Shown here: in pieces, positions 6,907-14,682 of the stretch
How the letters are laid out: the number at the start of each line of letters is the position of its first letter
How positions within the stretch are numbered: the stretch's first letter is position 1
NCBI GenBank assembly: GCA_025354565.1
Contig: JANXMQ010000219.1
Coordinates: 1 to 39,059 of the forward strand
Reading direction: 5' to 3'
Length of the DNA: 39,059 nt
Source of the DNA: Akkermansiaceae bacterium
Lineage (GTDB): Bacteria; Verrucomicrobiota; Verrucomicrobiia; Verrucomicrobiales; Akkermansiaceae
Translations under genes and position numbers: made by a program
The notes under the pieces: generated by a model
Databases searched by the model: none
What the model was told of the DNA's origin: nothing
The model's input: only the letters and a program-made list of their open reading frames with translations

Positions 6907-8067
6907 TCACCGAGTGGCGATGACCTCGATGGTGAAGCCTTTCAAATAGCCGGTTTCTGGGATGGAAATGAGGATCGGGTGATCGGCGCGTTGGCTGTGG
7001 TTCATGACGAATCTGGCGGATTTTTTCGCGTCCACCGATGCGTCTATCAGGTTGTCCATGAAGAGTTCGCGGGAGGCGTGGTAAGAGCAGCAGAAAGTGG
7101 AAAGCAAGCCGCCTTTGTCTAGCAGCTTCAACGAGCGGAGGTGGATTTCCTTATAGCCGCGCATGGCGTCCATGAGGGTGGCCTTGTTGCGAGTGAAGCT
7201 GGGGGGATCGAGGATGATGAGGTCGTAGTCGGGTTTCGCGTGTTTGAGGAAATCGAAGACATTGTGCTCGAGGACTTCGATTTCCACGTTGTTGAGGACT
7301 GCGTTTTTTCTAGCCGCTTCGCAGGCACTGGCGGAGACATCCACGGCGGTGACGTGGGCGGCACCGGCTTTGGCGCAGGCGAGGGCGAAGCCGCCTTGGT
7401 TGGTGAAGCAGTCGAGCACGCGTTTGCCTTTGGCGAGTGCGGCGACTTCGGCGTGGGCTTGGAGTTGGTCGAGGTAGAGGCCGGTTTTCTGGCCGTCGTA
7501 GAGATCGACCTCGAAGATGAGGCCATTGGCACTGACATGGAATGCGCCGGGGTTGTCGCCGTGGAGCATGGAGATACCGGGTTCCATGCCCTCGGCCTTG
7601 CGGTAGGGCGAGTCATTGCGGAGGACAATGGAGGTGGGATGGAGCAGGGAAATCAGGGCGTCGCGGATGATTTCCTGCCTGAGGTCCATGGCGAGGGTGA
7701 GCGTCTGGACGGATAGGTGCTTGCCGTAGCGGTCCACGATCAGGCCGGGGAGGCCGTCGGACTCGGACCAGACGAGGCGGGCCAGCGTTTCATCGATGCC
7801 GCAGTTTTTCCGGTGCTCGATGGCTTGGCCGATGCGGCGGATGAAAAAGTCCAGATCGAGGTCCTGCTTGCGGCGGGAAAAGCGGCGGGCGACGATTTGG
7901 GATTGCGGATTGTAGATCGCGGAGCCGAGCGGTCGGTCGCGGAAATCCTTGAGCGTGATGACGTCGCCGGGTTTCGGATCGCCGAAGGATTTCTTGATCT
8001 CGGTGGCATAAATCCACTCGTGACCGTGGAAAATGCGTGCGCGGGGAGCGATGATGAGGCCTGCCAT
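6907..8067 (-). CDS. class I SAM-dependent rRNA methyltransferase, RlmI-like
   Basis: A 386-aa protein with the RlmI/YccW layout: an N-terminal PUA-like RNA-binding domain (about 1-75), a linker domain with SDGLPGLIVDRYG at about 103-115, and a Rossmann methyltransferase domain. Motifs seen are the YDGQKTGLYLDQ segment at about 190-201, the SAM-binding LDCFTNQGGFA at 218-228, LDPPSF at 286-291 and a FCCS segment near 325-328. Characterised relatives make m5C1962 in 23S rRNA. The substrate here is inferred from the family, and paralogues of this group with other targets exist. A small ORF upstream on the same strand overlaps its 5' part (see 7790-8464). No clear terminator follows, only the palindrome at 6836-6852. 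Confidence 0.88.
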   Translation of the reverse strand: MAGLIIAPRARIFHGHEWIYATEIKKSFGDPKPGDVITLKDFRDRPLGSAIYNPQSQIVARRFSRRKQDLDLDFFIRRIGQAIEHRKNCGIDETLARLVWSESDGLPGLIVDRYGKHLSVQTLTLAMDLRQEIIRDALISLLHPTSIVLRNDSPYRKAEGMEPGISMLHGDNPGAFHVSANGLIFEVDLYDGQKTGLYLDQLQAHAEVAALAKGKRVLDCFTNQGGFALACAKAGAAHVTAVDVSASACEAARKNAVLNNVEIEVLEHNVFDFLKHAKPDYDLIILDPPSFTRNKATLMDAMRGYKEIHLRSLKLLDKGGLLSTFCCSYHASRELFMDNLIDASVDAKKSARFVMNHSQRADHPILISIPETGYLKGFTIEVIATR

Positions 8068-8464
8068 GGCCGGGAATGTCCGCCGGGAAGCGGTGGGTTG
8101 TCGAATGCAAACGCGTGGCGGCCCGAGGATGGACGATGGAACGCAATTCCCTGCGAGAAGTCATGATGCTGGCGGTCTGTTTGCCGATGTCCTCCACCTT
8201 TCCCAAGTTCACCACCACGTTGTTCCGCAGGGTTTCGTCCAGTTTTTCCCATGCCTCATCGTCCCCAGCTCTTGGCTTTTGGTGTGGGAACCGCGAGGGT
8301 AGAGGCTGGGAATCCGTCTCCGGCTGCGTGCTGGCGGTGGTGCTCGATGCGGGCATGGGGGCGAGCGCAGCTTCCGTCGCGGGCGACCGGCGCTTTGAGG
8401 ATGACCACACCACCAGTCCGCCGATCATCGCACCGCCGATCATGGGTAAGAGCGCTTTTGGCAA
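7790..8464 (-). CDS. hypothetical protein with N-terminal membrane helix; 3' part overlaps the methyltransferase gene
   Basis: The frame starts at TTG 8464 (AAGG a few bases upstream; ATG 8443 is an alternative) and codes for a convincing N-terminus. This comprises a glycine-rich membrane helix (IGGAMIGGLVVW), a Ser/Pro/Ala linker and a charged helix (DDEAWEKLDETLRNN...VEDIGKQ). From about residue 130 it has no stop and runs another 90 codons across the 5' end of the methyltransferase gene, where the peptide becomes Arg/His/Pro-rich and looks non-coding. The likeliest reading is a small anchored protein of about 100-130 residues whose stop was lost by a frameshift or mutation near 8070-8100. 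Only the first part should be trusted. Confidence 0.4.
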   Translation of the reverse strand: MPKALLPMIGGAMIGGLVVWSSSKRRSPATEAALAPMPASSTTASTQPETDSQPLPSRFPHQKPRAGDDEAWEKLDETLRNNVVVNLGKVEDIGKQTASIMTSRRELRSIVHPRAATRLHSTTHRFPADIPGHGRPHHRSPRTHFPRSRVDLCHRDQEILRRSETRRRHHAQGFPRPTARLRDLQSAIPNRRPPLFPPQAGPRSGLFHPPHRPSHRAPEKLRHR

Positions 8465-8512
8465 TGCCTTGATGGTGCTTCATCGTTAGCTGTGATTTCA
8501 CCGAGTGCTTGC

Positions 8513-9586
8513 TTATTTCCCCAGAGCGGGTGGGGAACTGGATGGATGGGCGGTCAGGTTTTGTTCGGCGGCATGATAGAGGTCTTCGCGGAAGATTCTG
8601 GAGAGTGCGCCGCAGGTGCCGTCCGGGATGGTGCCGGCATTTCTGAGTTCGGAAAGAACCCATGAGGCTTTGTCCATGCTGGGGCGATTGACCGAGTCGC
8701 CATGGAAGATATGGAATCCGGTTGCGCTGATGCGATCCACGCCGGAGTTGAAAATCGGTCCAAGGCAGTTTCTCAACACCTGTGAGGATGCTCCGGTGTA
8801 GGCGGGGAGGGCGAGGATGGCGATCATATCTTCGCGGAAAGCAGGCGATTGACAGAGCTGGCAGGCCTCGATGAGGGCGGTGACTAATCGGATCGATTCC
8901 GCCTTATGTTCGCGCAGGAAATTTCCCGAAAGGAGGAGGACTTTCTCCGGGTGACCACGGGCGATCTCGGAGGAGGTGACGGGACACCAGCCGGTTCGTG
9001 TTAGGATCGACTCGGAATTCCACGGCTCGCCGACGCAGTAGCCGTCGATATGCCCGGCCTTCAGCGCGCGCGGCATCAGGGAGGGCGGCAGGAAAATGAT
9101 TTCCACCAGATCCGGAGCAGTCACGCCATTGCGGTTGAGCCAGGACTTCAACAGCGTGAAATGGGAGGAGTAGCGATGGGTGACAGCAAGGGTGAACGGG
9201 CGGTCCTTTTTCCAGTGATAGGTTAGGAAATTCCGCAGGCCCTCGCCACGGCCGATTTTGTCCAGACTGATGGCTGTGGCGAGCGTGATGGCATTGCCGT
9301 GCAGGTTCAAAATCATCGGCACCGCGACTTCGCAACGCATTTCATTGATGCCCAGGCCGAGCGCGATGGCGATGCCTGCAATGGACTGGGCAGCATCGAG
9401 ATGGCCGTAAATAATTTTGTCGCGCACGCTGGCCCAGCCGAGTTCGCGGGAGAGTTCGACGTGGAGGCCATGGCGTTCGAAAATCCCGGTTTCTTGGGCG
9501 ACCGCGATCGGTGCACAATCACTGAGCGGAACGAAGCCCAAGCGGATGGTGAGTTCGGCGGAGAAACTGCGGACAGGAGCGACCAT
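8513..9586 (-). CDS. NrtA/CmpA/NasS-type ABC substrate-binding protein without signal peptide
   Basis: A 357-aa periplasmic-binding-protein fold of the nitrate/bicarbonate (NrtA, CmpA) group. The start LGFVPLSDCAPIAVAQETGIFERHGL is typical, and later landmarks are KAGHIDGYCVGEPWN and GHPEKVLLLS. No signal peptide, Tat motif or lipobox is present; the binding domain begins about 15 residues from the start. This is the state of NasS, the cytoplasmic nitrate sensor that holds the ANTAR antiterminator NasT, and of the binding-protein-like C-terminal domain of NrtC. No nasT, permease or ATPase gene is adjacent: panC lies upstream on the same strand and a small hypothetical downstream. Nitrate sensing is therefore an inference from the family and the missing export signal. 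Confidence 0.8.
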   Translation of the reverse strand: MVAPVRSFSAELTIRLGFVPLSDCAPIAVAQETGIFERHGLHVELSRELGWASVRDKIIYGHLDAAQSIAGIAIALGLGINEMRCEVAVPMILNLHGNAITLATAISLDKIGRGEGLRNFLTYHWKKDRPFTLAVTHRYSSHFTLLKSWLNRNGVTAPDLVEIIFLPPSLMPRALKAGHIDGYCVGEPWNSESILTRTGWCPVTSSEIARGHPEKVLLLSGNFLREHKAESIRLVTALIEACQLCQSPAFREDMIAILALPAYTGASSQVLRNCLGPIFNSGVDRISATGFHIFHGDSVNRPSMDKASWVLSELRNAGTIPDGTCGALSRIFREDLYHAAEQNLTAHPSSSPPALGK

Positions 9587-9689
9587 GGGGAAGCTCGCAT
9601 AGCGGCAGGGATGCCAAGATTGAGAAATTCTCAGAAACCGGGATAATCCTCAAGAACCTCGCTGATGAGCGAATTTCATCATGGGAGAT

Positions 9690-10523
9690 TCAGGCCGGTG
9701 CGACGGAAGCGTGGTCGATGAGGCGGACTTCGCCGTAGAAGACGGCCACGGCCAGCACGGCGGGACGGAGGATTTCCGAGATTGGCTGGAGAGTTTCTGC
9801 ATCGACTAGGGTGAGGTAGTCGATGCGGGTCAGGGGTGAGGCTTCGATGGCGGCGCGGGCGCTGGAGAGGATCGCCTCCACCGAGCCGAGGCTGACCGCG
9901 TCTAACAGCGCTTGGCGGAGGCGTGGGGCATCTTGGCGTTGTTGCGGGGTGAGGCGGGAGTTGCGCGATGACATGGCGAGGCCATCGGGTTCGCGAACGG
10001 TGGGGCCGGAGACGATTTCCACCGGGAGATCGAGATCGCGGACCATGCGGCGGATGATGGCGAGCTGCTGGAAGTCCTTTTCCCCGAAAATGGAGGTGTC
10101 GCAGCCGGTGAGCAGGAAGAGTTTCAGGACCACGGTGCAGACGCCGTCGAAGTGGCCCGGTCGGCTTGCGCCGCACAGATGGCGGGACAGCAGGCTCTCG
10201 GTGACGCTGACGGAGCGATCGGGGAAATACATGGCATCGGCGGCGGGGGTGAAAACGACATCCACGCCAATTTCCCCGCAGGCTGCCAGATCGCTGGTCA
10301 GGGGTCGTGGATAGGCGGCTAGATCGGCGGCGCGGTCGAACTGGATCGGGTTGACGAAAATGGAGACAATGACCGTGCCGCCGGGGCCGGCGAGGGCGCG
10401 AGCCTGCTGCATCAGCGCGAGGTGCCCGGCGTGGAATGCGCCCATGGTAGGGACCAGGACGCAGGGGCGCGGGGCGCTTTTAAGAATTTCCCTCAAGGCC
10501 GTGCCAGTGTCCGCGATTTGCAT
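9690..10523 (-). CDS. panC: pantothenate synthetase
   Basis: Condenses pantoate with beta-alanine using ATP, the last step of pantothenate synthesis before coenzyme A. The 277-aa protein has the family's nucleotidyltransferase motifs. These are PTMGAFHAGH at 25-34 (His31 and His34 as the HIGH-type pair), FVNPIQF, the pantoate-binding LCGASRPGHFDGV near 116-128, GEKDFQQL at 147-154 and the KMSKS-like MSSRNSRL at about 184-191. The length is normal. No panB or panD is adjacent in this window. The start ATG at 10523 is divergent from the FKBP gene, with 138 bases between them. Confidence 0.95.
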   Translation of the reverse strand: MQIADTGTALREILKSAPRPCVLVPTMGAFHAGHLALMQQARALAGPGGTVIVSIFVNPIQFDRAADLAAYPRPLTSDLAACGEIGVDVVFTPAADAMYFPDRSVSVTESLLSRHLCGASRPGHFDGVCTVVLKLFLLTGCDTSIFGEKDFQQLAIIRRMVRDLDLPVEIVSGPTVREPDGLAMSSRNSRLTPQQRQDAPRLRQALLDAVSLGSVEAILSSARAAIEASPLTRIDYLTLVDAETLQPISEILRPAVLAVAVFYGEVRLIDHASVAPA

Positions 10524-10661
10524 TGCGGCTGGTGTTACGGCAATGGCGACAGGCGAGCAAGTCCCGGAGTTGAGGGGATTTTAAATATTTTCCCGACCGA
10601 AACCCGTTCTGGACACGCGGCAATGCCCTGCTACTTTCCGCGCTCTTCCACCTAATACATC

Positions 10662-11591
10662 ATGATCCGTAAATTCATTCCTGGTGCACTGGCCCTCGGC
10701 CTGATCGCCACAAGTCCCGCCGCCCCAAAGCCAACCGTCGAAGTCACCCCGGTGACCCCGAACGCCGCCACCCCGGTGACCCCGGATGCCGCCGCGCCTG
10801 CCGTGGTCACTCCCGCCAAGCCGAAGCTCGATCCCGCCGTGGTCAAGTCGGATTCGTCCTACGCCCTCGGTTTCCGGACGGGCGGCGGATTTTCCCAACA
10901 GTTTGGTAAATTCGGCGTGGGCGCGGATGATCTGGACACCGAAACTTTCCTCAAGGGCTTCATGGCTGCCATCAAGGGCAAGAAGCCTGAACTCGAAGAA
11001 GCCAAACTCCAAGCCTCGATGGAAGCGCTGGGCGATATGCTTCAGGGCCGTGAAAAGGTCGCCGCTGCCGCCAACCTCGAAGCTGGGAAGAAATTCCTCG
11101 CTGAAAACGGCAAGCGTGAGGGCGTCATCACTAACAAGAGTGGCCTGCAATACGAGGTCATCAACAAGGGCGGCACCGAGAAATACGTGGCCCCCAAGGA
11201 AGGTGCCGAGGACAACAAGCAGTTCATGGTGCATTACAAGGGAACCCTCATCGACGGCAAGGAATTCGACGCTTCACCTCCGGGTGAACCGGTCCCGATG
11301 ACCCTGCAAGTGGTCGAGGGCTTCAAGGAGGCGCTTACCACCATGCCCGTCGGTGCCAAGTGGAAACTCTTCTTGCCGAGCTCGATGGCCTACGGCGAGG
11401 AGCGCCGCAGTGCGGAAATCGCGCCGAACAGCGTGTTGATTTTTGAATTGGAGCTCGTGAAAATACAAGACGCGCCACCAAGCCCAGACGGCGGTGGTCT
11501 GCCATTCCCACTGCCAGAAGGTGGTCCAGGCGGTCCGGGCGGTCCGGGCGGTGGCGGTCCAAGCGGCCCCGGCGGTCCTGACAAGGAATAA
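10662..11591 (+). CDS. exported FKBP-type peptidyl-prolyl cis-trans isomerase
   Basis: A 309-aa periplasmic folding catalyst of the FkpA/Mip group. It has a signal peptide (MIRKFIPGALALGLIATSPAA), a spacer with TPVTP repeats (about 28-55), a helical FKBP N-terminal dimerisation domain (about 58-160) with SYALGFRTGGGFSQQF, and the FKBP domain (about 165-275). That domain is visible as FMVHYKGTLIDGKEFDAS, the hydrophobic-pocket turn EGFKEALTTMPVGAKWKLFLP and a final IFELELVKI strand. A Gly/Pro-rich tail of about 35 residues (GGPGGPGGPGG) is unusual for FkpA. The gene has its own terminator, so it is probably monocistronic. Confidence 0.92.
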   Translation: MIRKFIPGALALGLIATSPAAPKPTVEVTPVTPNAATPVTPDAAAPAVVTPAKPKLDPAVVKSDSSYALGFRTGGGFSQQFGKFGVGADDLDTETFLKGFMAAIKGKKPELEEAKLQASMEALGDMLQGREKVAAAANLEAGKKFLAENGKREGVITNKSGLQYEVINKGGTEKYVAPKEGAEDNKQFMVHYKGTLIDGKEFDASPPGEPVPMTLQVVEGFKEALTTMPVGAKWKLFLPSSMAYGEERRSAEIAPNSVLIFELELVKIQDAPPSPDGGGLPFPLPEGGPGGPGGPGGGGPSGPGGPDKE

Positions 11592-11608
11592 GGTCCGCAA
11601 ATTTCCCG

Positions 11609-11641
11609 AAAGGCTGTTAGGCATGTCCTGGCAGCCTTTTT
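11609..11641 (+). terminator. rho-independent terminator of the FKBP gene
   Basis: AAAGGCTG (11609-11616) pairs with CAGCCTTT (11632-11639), with a small inner AGG/CCT stem in the loop, and ends in a T5 run. It starts 17 bases after the stop codon. Confidence 0.85.
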
Positions 11642-11649
11642 CGTTCCAT

Positions 11650-11680
11650 GGAGCGTGGACATTTTGGCCACAGAATGTCC
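11650..11680. repeat. intergenic palindrome related to 33249-33270
   Basis: GGACATTTTG (11657-11666) pairs with CAGAATGTCC (11671-11680) at 9 of 10 positions around GCCA. The flank GGAGCGT (11650-11656) plus the left arm matches, in reverse complement, the segment TGTCCACGCTCC at 33259-33270. It lies between convergent genes after a terminator. Confidence 0.55.
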
Positions 11681-11744
11681 GCAGTACCTGGCGTGCAGGA
11701 TGAACGCGCTCCCATCCCGATGCGCGGCCGTATCGTGGTTGGGT

Positions 11745-12227
11745 TCACTCCTCGGCATCATCCGCCAGCTTCGGGGGAATCAGATAGGTGAGGATGCCGT
11801 GGCGGGACGGCGGGGAAATTTGCAGGCAGGCGATGGTCCCTTTTTTGAAATCAATGCCGCCGCCGATGGTGCCGAGAACCCAGCCGACGAATTCGGAAAA
11901 ATCCGGCTCATGGCCGACGATGGCGACCCGCTTGAAATCGCGGTATGTGGAGAGCTCGGCCATCGCGCAAGCCGGGTCCATGCCACAAGCAAGCCAACCG
12001 AGGATGACCGCGCCTGGCATCTCGGCTGCCTGGCAAAACTCATCCGCCGTCTGGCGCGCACGCAGCAAGGGACTGGTTAGGACGATGTCCGGAAGCACGC
12101 CGGCAGCTTTCAACAAGCGTGCCGCCCTGCGTGCCTGCTCGCGCCCTTTTTCCACCAAGGCTCGCGAAAAATCTCCGTCCATACTCGTGTTCTCGGCCTT
12201 GCCATGCCGCAATAGGATGAGTTCCAT
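11745..12227 (-). CDS. sixA: SixA-type histidine phosphatase
   Basis: A 160-aa cytoplasmic phosphatase of the histidine-phosphatase (phosphoglycerate-mutase-like) superfamily. The catalytic RHG is at residues 7-9 with His8 as nucleophile, and the second His is His106 in VAIVGHEPDF. The Arg in LTSPLLRARQTAD (about 50-62) is the third conserved position. The small size and the GHEPDFSEFV segment match SixA, which removes phosphate from phosphohistidine of phosphotransfer proteins. The physiological target here is unknown. The gene lies 45 bases downstream of fabG on the same strand, with no obvious pathway link. Confidence 0.88.
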   Translation of the reverse strand: MELILLRHGKAENTSMDGDFSRALVEKGREQARRAARLLKAAGVLPDIVLTSPLLRARQTADEFCQAAEMPGAVILGWLACGMDPACAMAELSTYRDFKRVAIVGHEPDFSEFVGWVLGTIGGGIDFKKGTIACLQISPPSRHGILTYLIPPKLADDAEE

Positions 12228-12272
12228 GTTAGGAAAATCTTATATCTTAAATTAAAAATCGCAAACGTCCGA

Positions 12273-13019
12273 TCACATCGTCATGCCGCCATCCACGGCG
12301 ATGACTTGGCCGGTGATGTAGCGGGCCGCCGGGCTGGCGAGGAAGGCCACGACCTCCGCGATGTCGCGGGTTTCGCCGAAGCTGCCTAACGGAATTTTCC
12401 CGATCACCGCATCCTTGATCGTCTGGGGCAGTTCGTCGGTCATGTCGGTGGTGATGAAGCCGGGGGCCACTGCATTGCAGGTCACCGCGCGGCCAGCCAG
12501 TTCGCGGGCGACGGCTTTAGTGAAACCGATCAGGCCGGCCTTGCTCGCGGAGTAGTTCGTTTGGCCCGCATTTCCGATCAGCCCGATGACCGAGGCGATG
12601 TTGATGATGCGCGGATCTTCGGCCTTCATTAGCACGCGCATGAAGGCTTTGACGGTGTTGAACGCGCCCTTGAGATTGGTATCCAGTACGGTGTCCCAAT
12701 CGTCCTCCTTCATCCGCATGAGCAAGCCATCGCGGGTGACGCCAGCGTTGTTGACGAGGATGTTCACCGGGCCGAGTTCCTCGCCGATTTTTTTCGCCAG
12801 TTCCAGCACAGCGGCATGGTCCGCGACATCCACCGCGTAGGCAGTCGCGGCACTGGGATAGACCGCGTTAATATCCTCGGCGACCTTGCCGCAACTTGCC
12901 TCGCTGCGGCTGACGACGGCGACCTTGGCCCCGCCAGCGGCGAGCATCCGGGCGATTTCCTGACCGATTCCACGGCCACCCCCGGTGACCACGGCGATTT
13001 TATTGGCAAAGCACTGCAT
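12273..13019 (-). CDS. fabG: 3-oxoacyl-[acyl-carrier-protein] reductase
   Basis: NADPH-dependent reduction of 3-ketoacyl-ACP in type II fatty acid synthesis. The 248-aa short-chain dehydrogenase has TGGGRGIG at 12-19, NNAG at 90-93, catalytic Ser143, Tyr156 and Lys160 (YSASK), and VAPGFITTDMT as in FabG proper. The C-terminus GGMTM is the usual FabG ending (GGMYM/GGMTM). This supports FabG over a generic SDR. The usual acpP or fabD neighbours are not here; sixA lies downstream. Confidence 0.9.
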   Translation of the reverse strand: MQCFANKIAVVTGGGRGIGQEIARMLAAGGAKVAVVSRSEASCGKVAEDINAVYPSAATAYAVDVADHAAVLELAKKIGEELGPVNILVNNAGVTRDGLLMRMKEDDWDTVLDTNLKGAFNTVKAFMRVLMKAEDPRIINIASVIGLIGNAGQTNYSASKAGLIGFTKAVARELAGRAVTCNAVAPGFITTDMTDELPQTIKDAVIGKIPLGSFGETRDIAEVVAFLASPAARYITGQVIAVDGGMTM

Positions 13020-13137
13020 GGGGAAAAGTGGCGAGCGGATGGGGTGGGTGTCAATTCCGAGGATCAGCGAGCATGGAATTCACGTGCCTGTTCGCTGGAC
13101 AACGGGCATGTCCTGCGCCATGGACAGGGATCGCAGG

Positions 13138-13794
13138 ATGCTATTGGAAATACCCAAGCGCTCGACTTTGTGCGACTCCCACCGTGAAGAAGTGGCGAGT
13201 CTGCTGACCCATGCGGCGGGCGTGGCCCTGAGCATCGCGGCGCTGGCGACCATGCTGGTGCTAGCAGGTGGAGAGCCGACGAAGCGGTTCTCAGCCTTCA
13301 TTTTCGGAACCTCGCTGGTGCTGCTTTACCTGTCGTCCGCACTCTATCACTATTTCACCTCGCCCCGGTGGAAGGCACGGTTCCAAGCTCTCGACCATGC
13401 CTGCATTTACCTGCTCATCGCCGGTTCCTACACGCCGATCACGCTCATCACCCTGCGCGGCGCGGCGGGCTGGTGGTTGTTCGGAACGGTCTGGGTGCTG
13501 GCAATTGCGGGCGTCCTGATCAAGACGATCTGGCAGGGAAAAAAGGACCATTGGATTTCCACGGCGCTGTATCTGGCGATGGGTTGGCTGATCCTATTTG
13601 CGCTGAAACCCCTGATTCGGGAGCTCCCGGCGGCGGGCGTTTGGTTATTGGTCGCGGGTGGCTTCACCTATTCCTTCGGGATCATTTTCTATGCTTGGAA
13701 TAAACTGCTGTTCAACCACGCGATCTGGCATCTGTTTGTGTTAGGCGGGAGTGCCTTGCATGTTTTCGCGATTTCCCGCTACGTTCTCCTGTGA
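13138..13794 (+). CDS. hemolysin III / PAQR family membrane protein
   Basis: A 218-aa inner-membrane protein with seven hydrophobic segments. Family landmarks are REEVASLLTHAAG at 16-28, SALYHYF with His71, ALDHACIYLLIAGSYTP at 84-100, and HAIWHLFVLGGSALH at 194-208 with His194 and His198. In structural work on PAQR relatives, His and Asp at these places bind a metal ion; the bacterial members (YqfA, HlyIII) have no firmly proven reaction. The frame is open back to 12985, but AGGGA at 13126-13130 is 7 bases before ATG 13138, which also removes a non-conserved extension. mutM follows after only 10 bases and is probably co-transcribed. Confidence 0.85.
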   Translation: MLLEIPKRSTLCDSHREEVASLLTHAAGVALSIAALATMLVLAGGEPTKRFSAFIFGTSLVLLYLSSALYHYFTSPRWKARFQALDHACIYLLIAGSYTPITLITLRGAAGWWLFGTVWVLAIAGVLIKTIWQGKKDHWISTALYLAMGWLILFALKPLIRELPAAGVWLLVAGGFTYSFGIIFYAWNKLLFNHAIWHLFVLGGSALHVFAISRYVLL

Positions 13795-13804
13795 ATTAAA
13801 TAAC

Positions 13805-14623
13805 ATGCCAGAACTCCCCGAAGTCGAAACCACACGCCGCGGTATCGAACCGCACGTCACTGGCGTGCGAATGACGGAATGGATCGTCCGGCGGCATGAT
13901 TTGCGCCAGCCGATCCCGGAAAATATCATGGAACTGGAAGGGCGGTGCATTCTTGCCGTGACGCGTCGCTCGAAGTATCTGCTGTTAGCAATCGACGACG
14001 GCACGACGGTCCTCATCCACCTCGGTATGTCCGGCAGCCTGCGGGTGATCGATCCGGCGGAGGCGTGGAAAAAACACGATCACGTCGGCATCACTCTGAG
14101 CCATGGCAGGCAACTCCGGTTCCATGATCCCCGGCGCTTCGGGCTGGTGCTGCGGCTGATGGAAAATGATCCGTTAGAGTATGGCTTGTTGAAAAACCTT
14201 GGCCCGGAGCCTTTGGAAAGCAAGTTCACTGCGGACTGGCTCAAGTCCGTCTGCGCGACGCGATCCGCTGCCATCAAGCTCGTCATCATGGACGCGAAAA
14301 TCGTCGTCGGAGTGGGCAACATCTATGCGTCCGAGGCTCTGTTCCGCGCGGGCATCCGTCCGGCAAATCCGGCTAACAAGATCTCAAATCCGCGCTTGGG
14401 AATACTCGTGACCGCCATTCGCGAAGTTCTAACCGACTCTATCCACGAAGGTGGCACGACCCTGCGGGATTTCCTCAACTCAGACGGCGCGCCCGGTTAT
14501 TTCAAACAGCGTCTCTTCGTTTACGGGCGAAAAGGAGAACCTTGCCGGATTTGCAAAACTTCGATTCGCCACGCGGTTTTAGGCCAGCGCTCGACGTATT
14601 GGTGTCCGAAGTGCCAGAAGTGA
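13805..14623 (+). CDS. mutM: formamidopyrimidine-DNA glycosylase
   Basis: Removes 8-oxoguanine and formamidopyrimidines from DNA and cleaves the strand. The start is fixed by the invariant N-terminus PELPEVET, where Pro2 (the N-terminal residue after Met removal) is the Schiff-base nucleophile and Glu3 the acid. Lys57 in RRSKYLL is the conserved DNA-contacting lysine. The helix-two-turn-helix reads VGVGNIYASEALFRAGI. The C-terminal zinc finger has Cys247, Cys250, Cys267 and Cys270. The 272-aa length is normal. It follows the hemolysin III gene by 10 bases with no clear Shine-Dalgarno sequence, which suggests re-initiation. It complements mutY at the window start. Confidence 0.96.
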   Translation: MPELPEVETTRRGIEPHVTGVRMTEWIVRRHDLRQPIPENIMELEGRCILAVTRRSKYLLLAIDDGTTVLIHLGMSGSLRVIDPAEAWKKHDHVGITLSHGRQLRFHDPRRFGLVLRLMENDPLEYGLLKNLGPEPLESKFTADWLKSVCATRSAAIKLVIMDAKIVVGVGNIYASEALFRAGIRPANPANKISNPRLGILVTAIREVLTDSIHEGGTTLRDFLNSDGAPGYFKQRLFVYGRKGEPCRICKTSIRHAVLGQRSTYWCPKCQK

Positions 14624-14658
14624 GGAGTGACGAGACGCTTGTTGTTAGAGATGTGCCA

Positions 14659-14682
14659 AGTAGCGACAAGAGTGTCGCTACT
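14659..14682. repeat. perfect palindrome spanning the prmA stop codon
   Basis: AGTAGCGACA-AGAG-TGTCGCTACT has 10-bp perfect arms. It lies between the convergent mutM and prmA genes, and the prmA stop codon (minus strand, 14680-14678) lies inside the right arm. The segment GTCGCTACTCCTTA is nearly the same as GTCGCCACTCCTTA in the element at 3750-3884. No long T run follows, so it is not a classical terminator. Confidence 0.65.

Noticed and set aside
7141..7716. 191-aa antisense ORF over the RlmI-like gene
   Set aside because: Val/Gly/Glu-rich antisense shadow of a well-supported methyltransferase.
12985..13137. N-terminal extension of the hemolysin III-type protein
   Set aside because: A good Shine-Dalgarno sequence fits ATG 13138, and the extra codons lie in the fabG promoter region with no family similarity.
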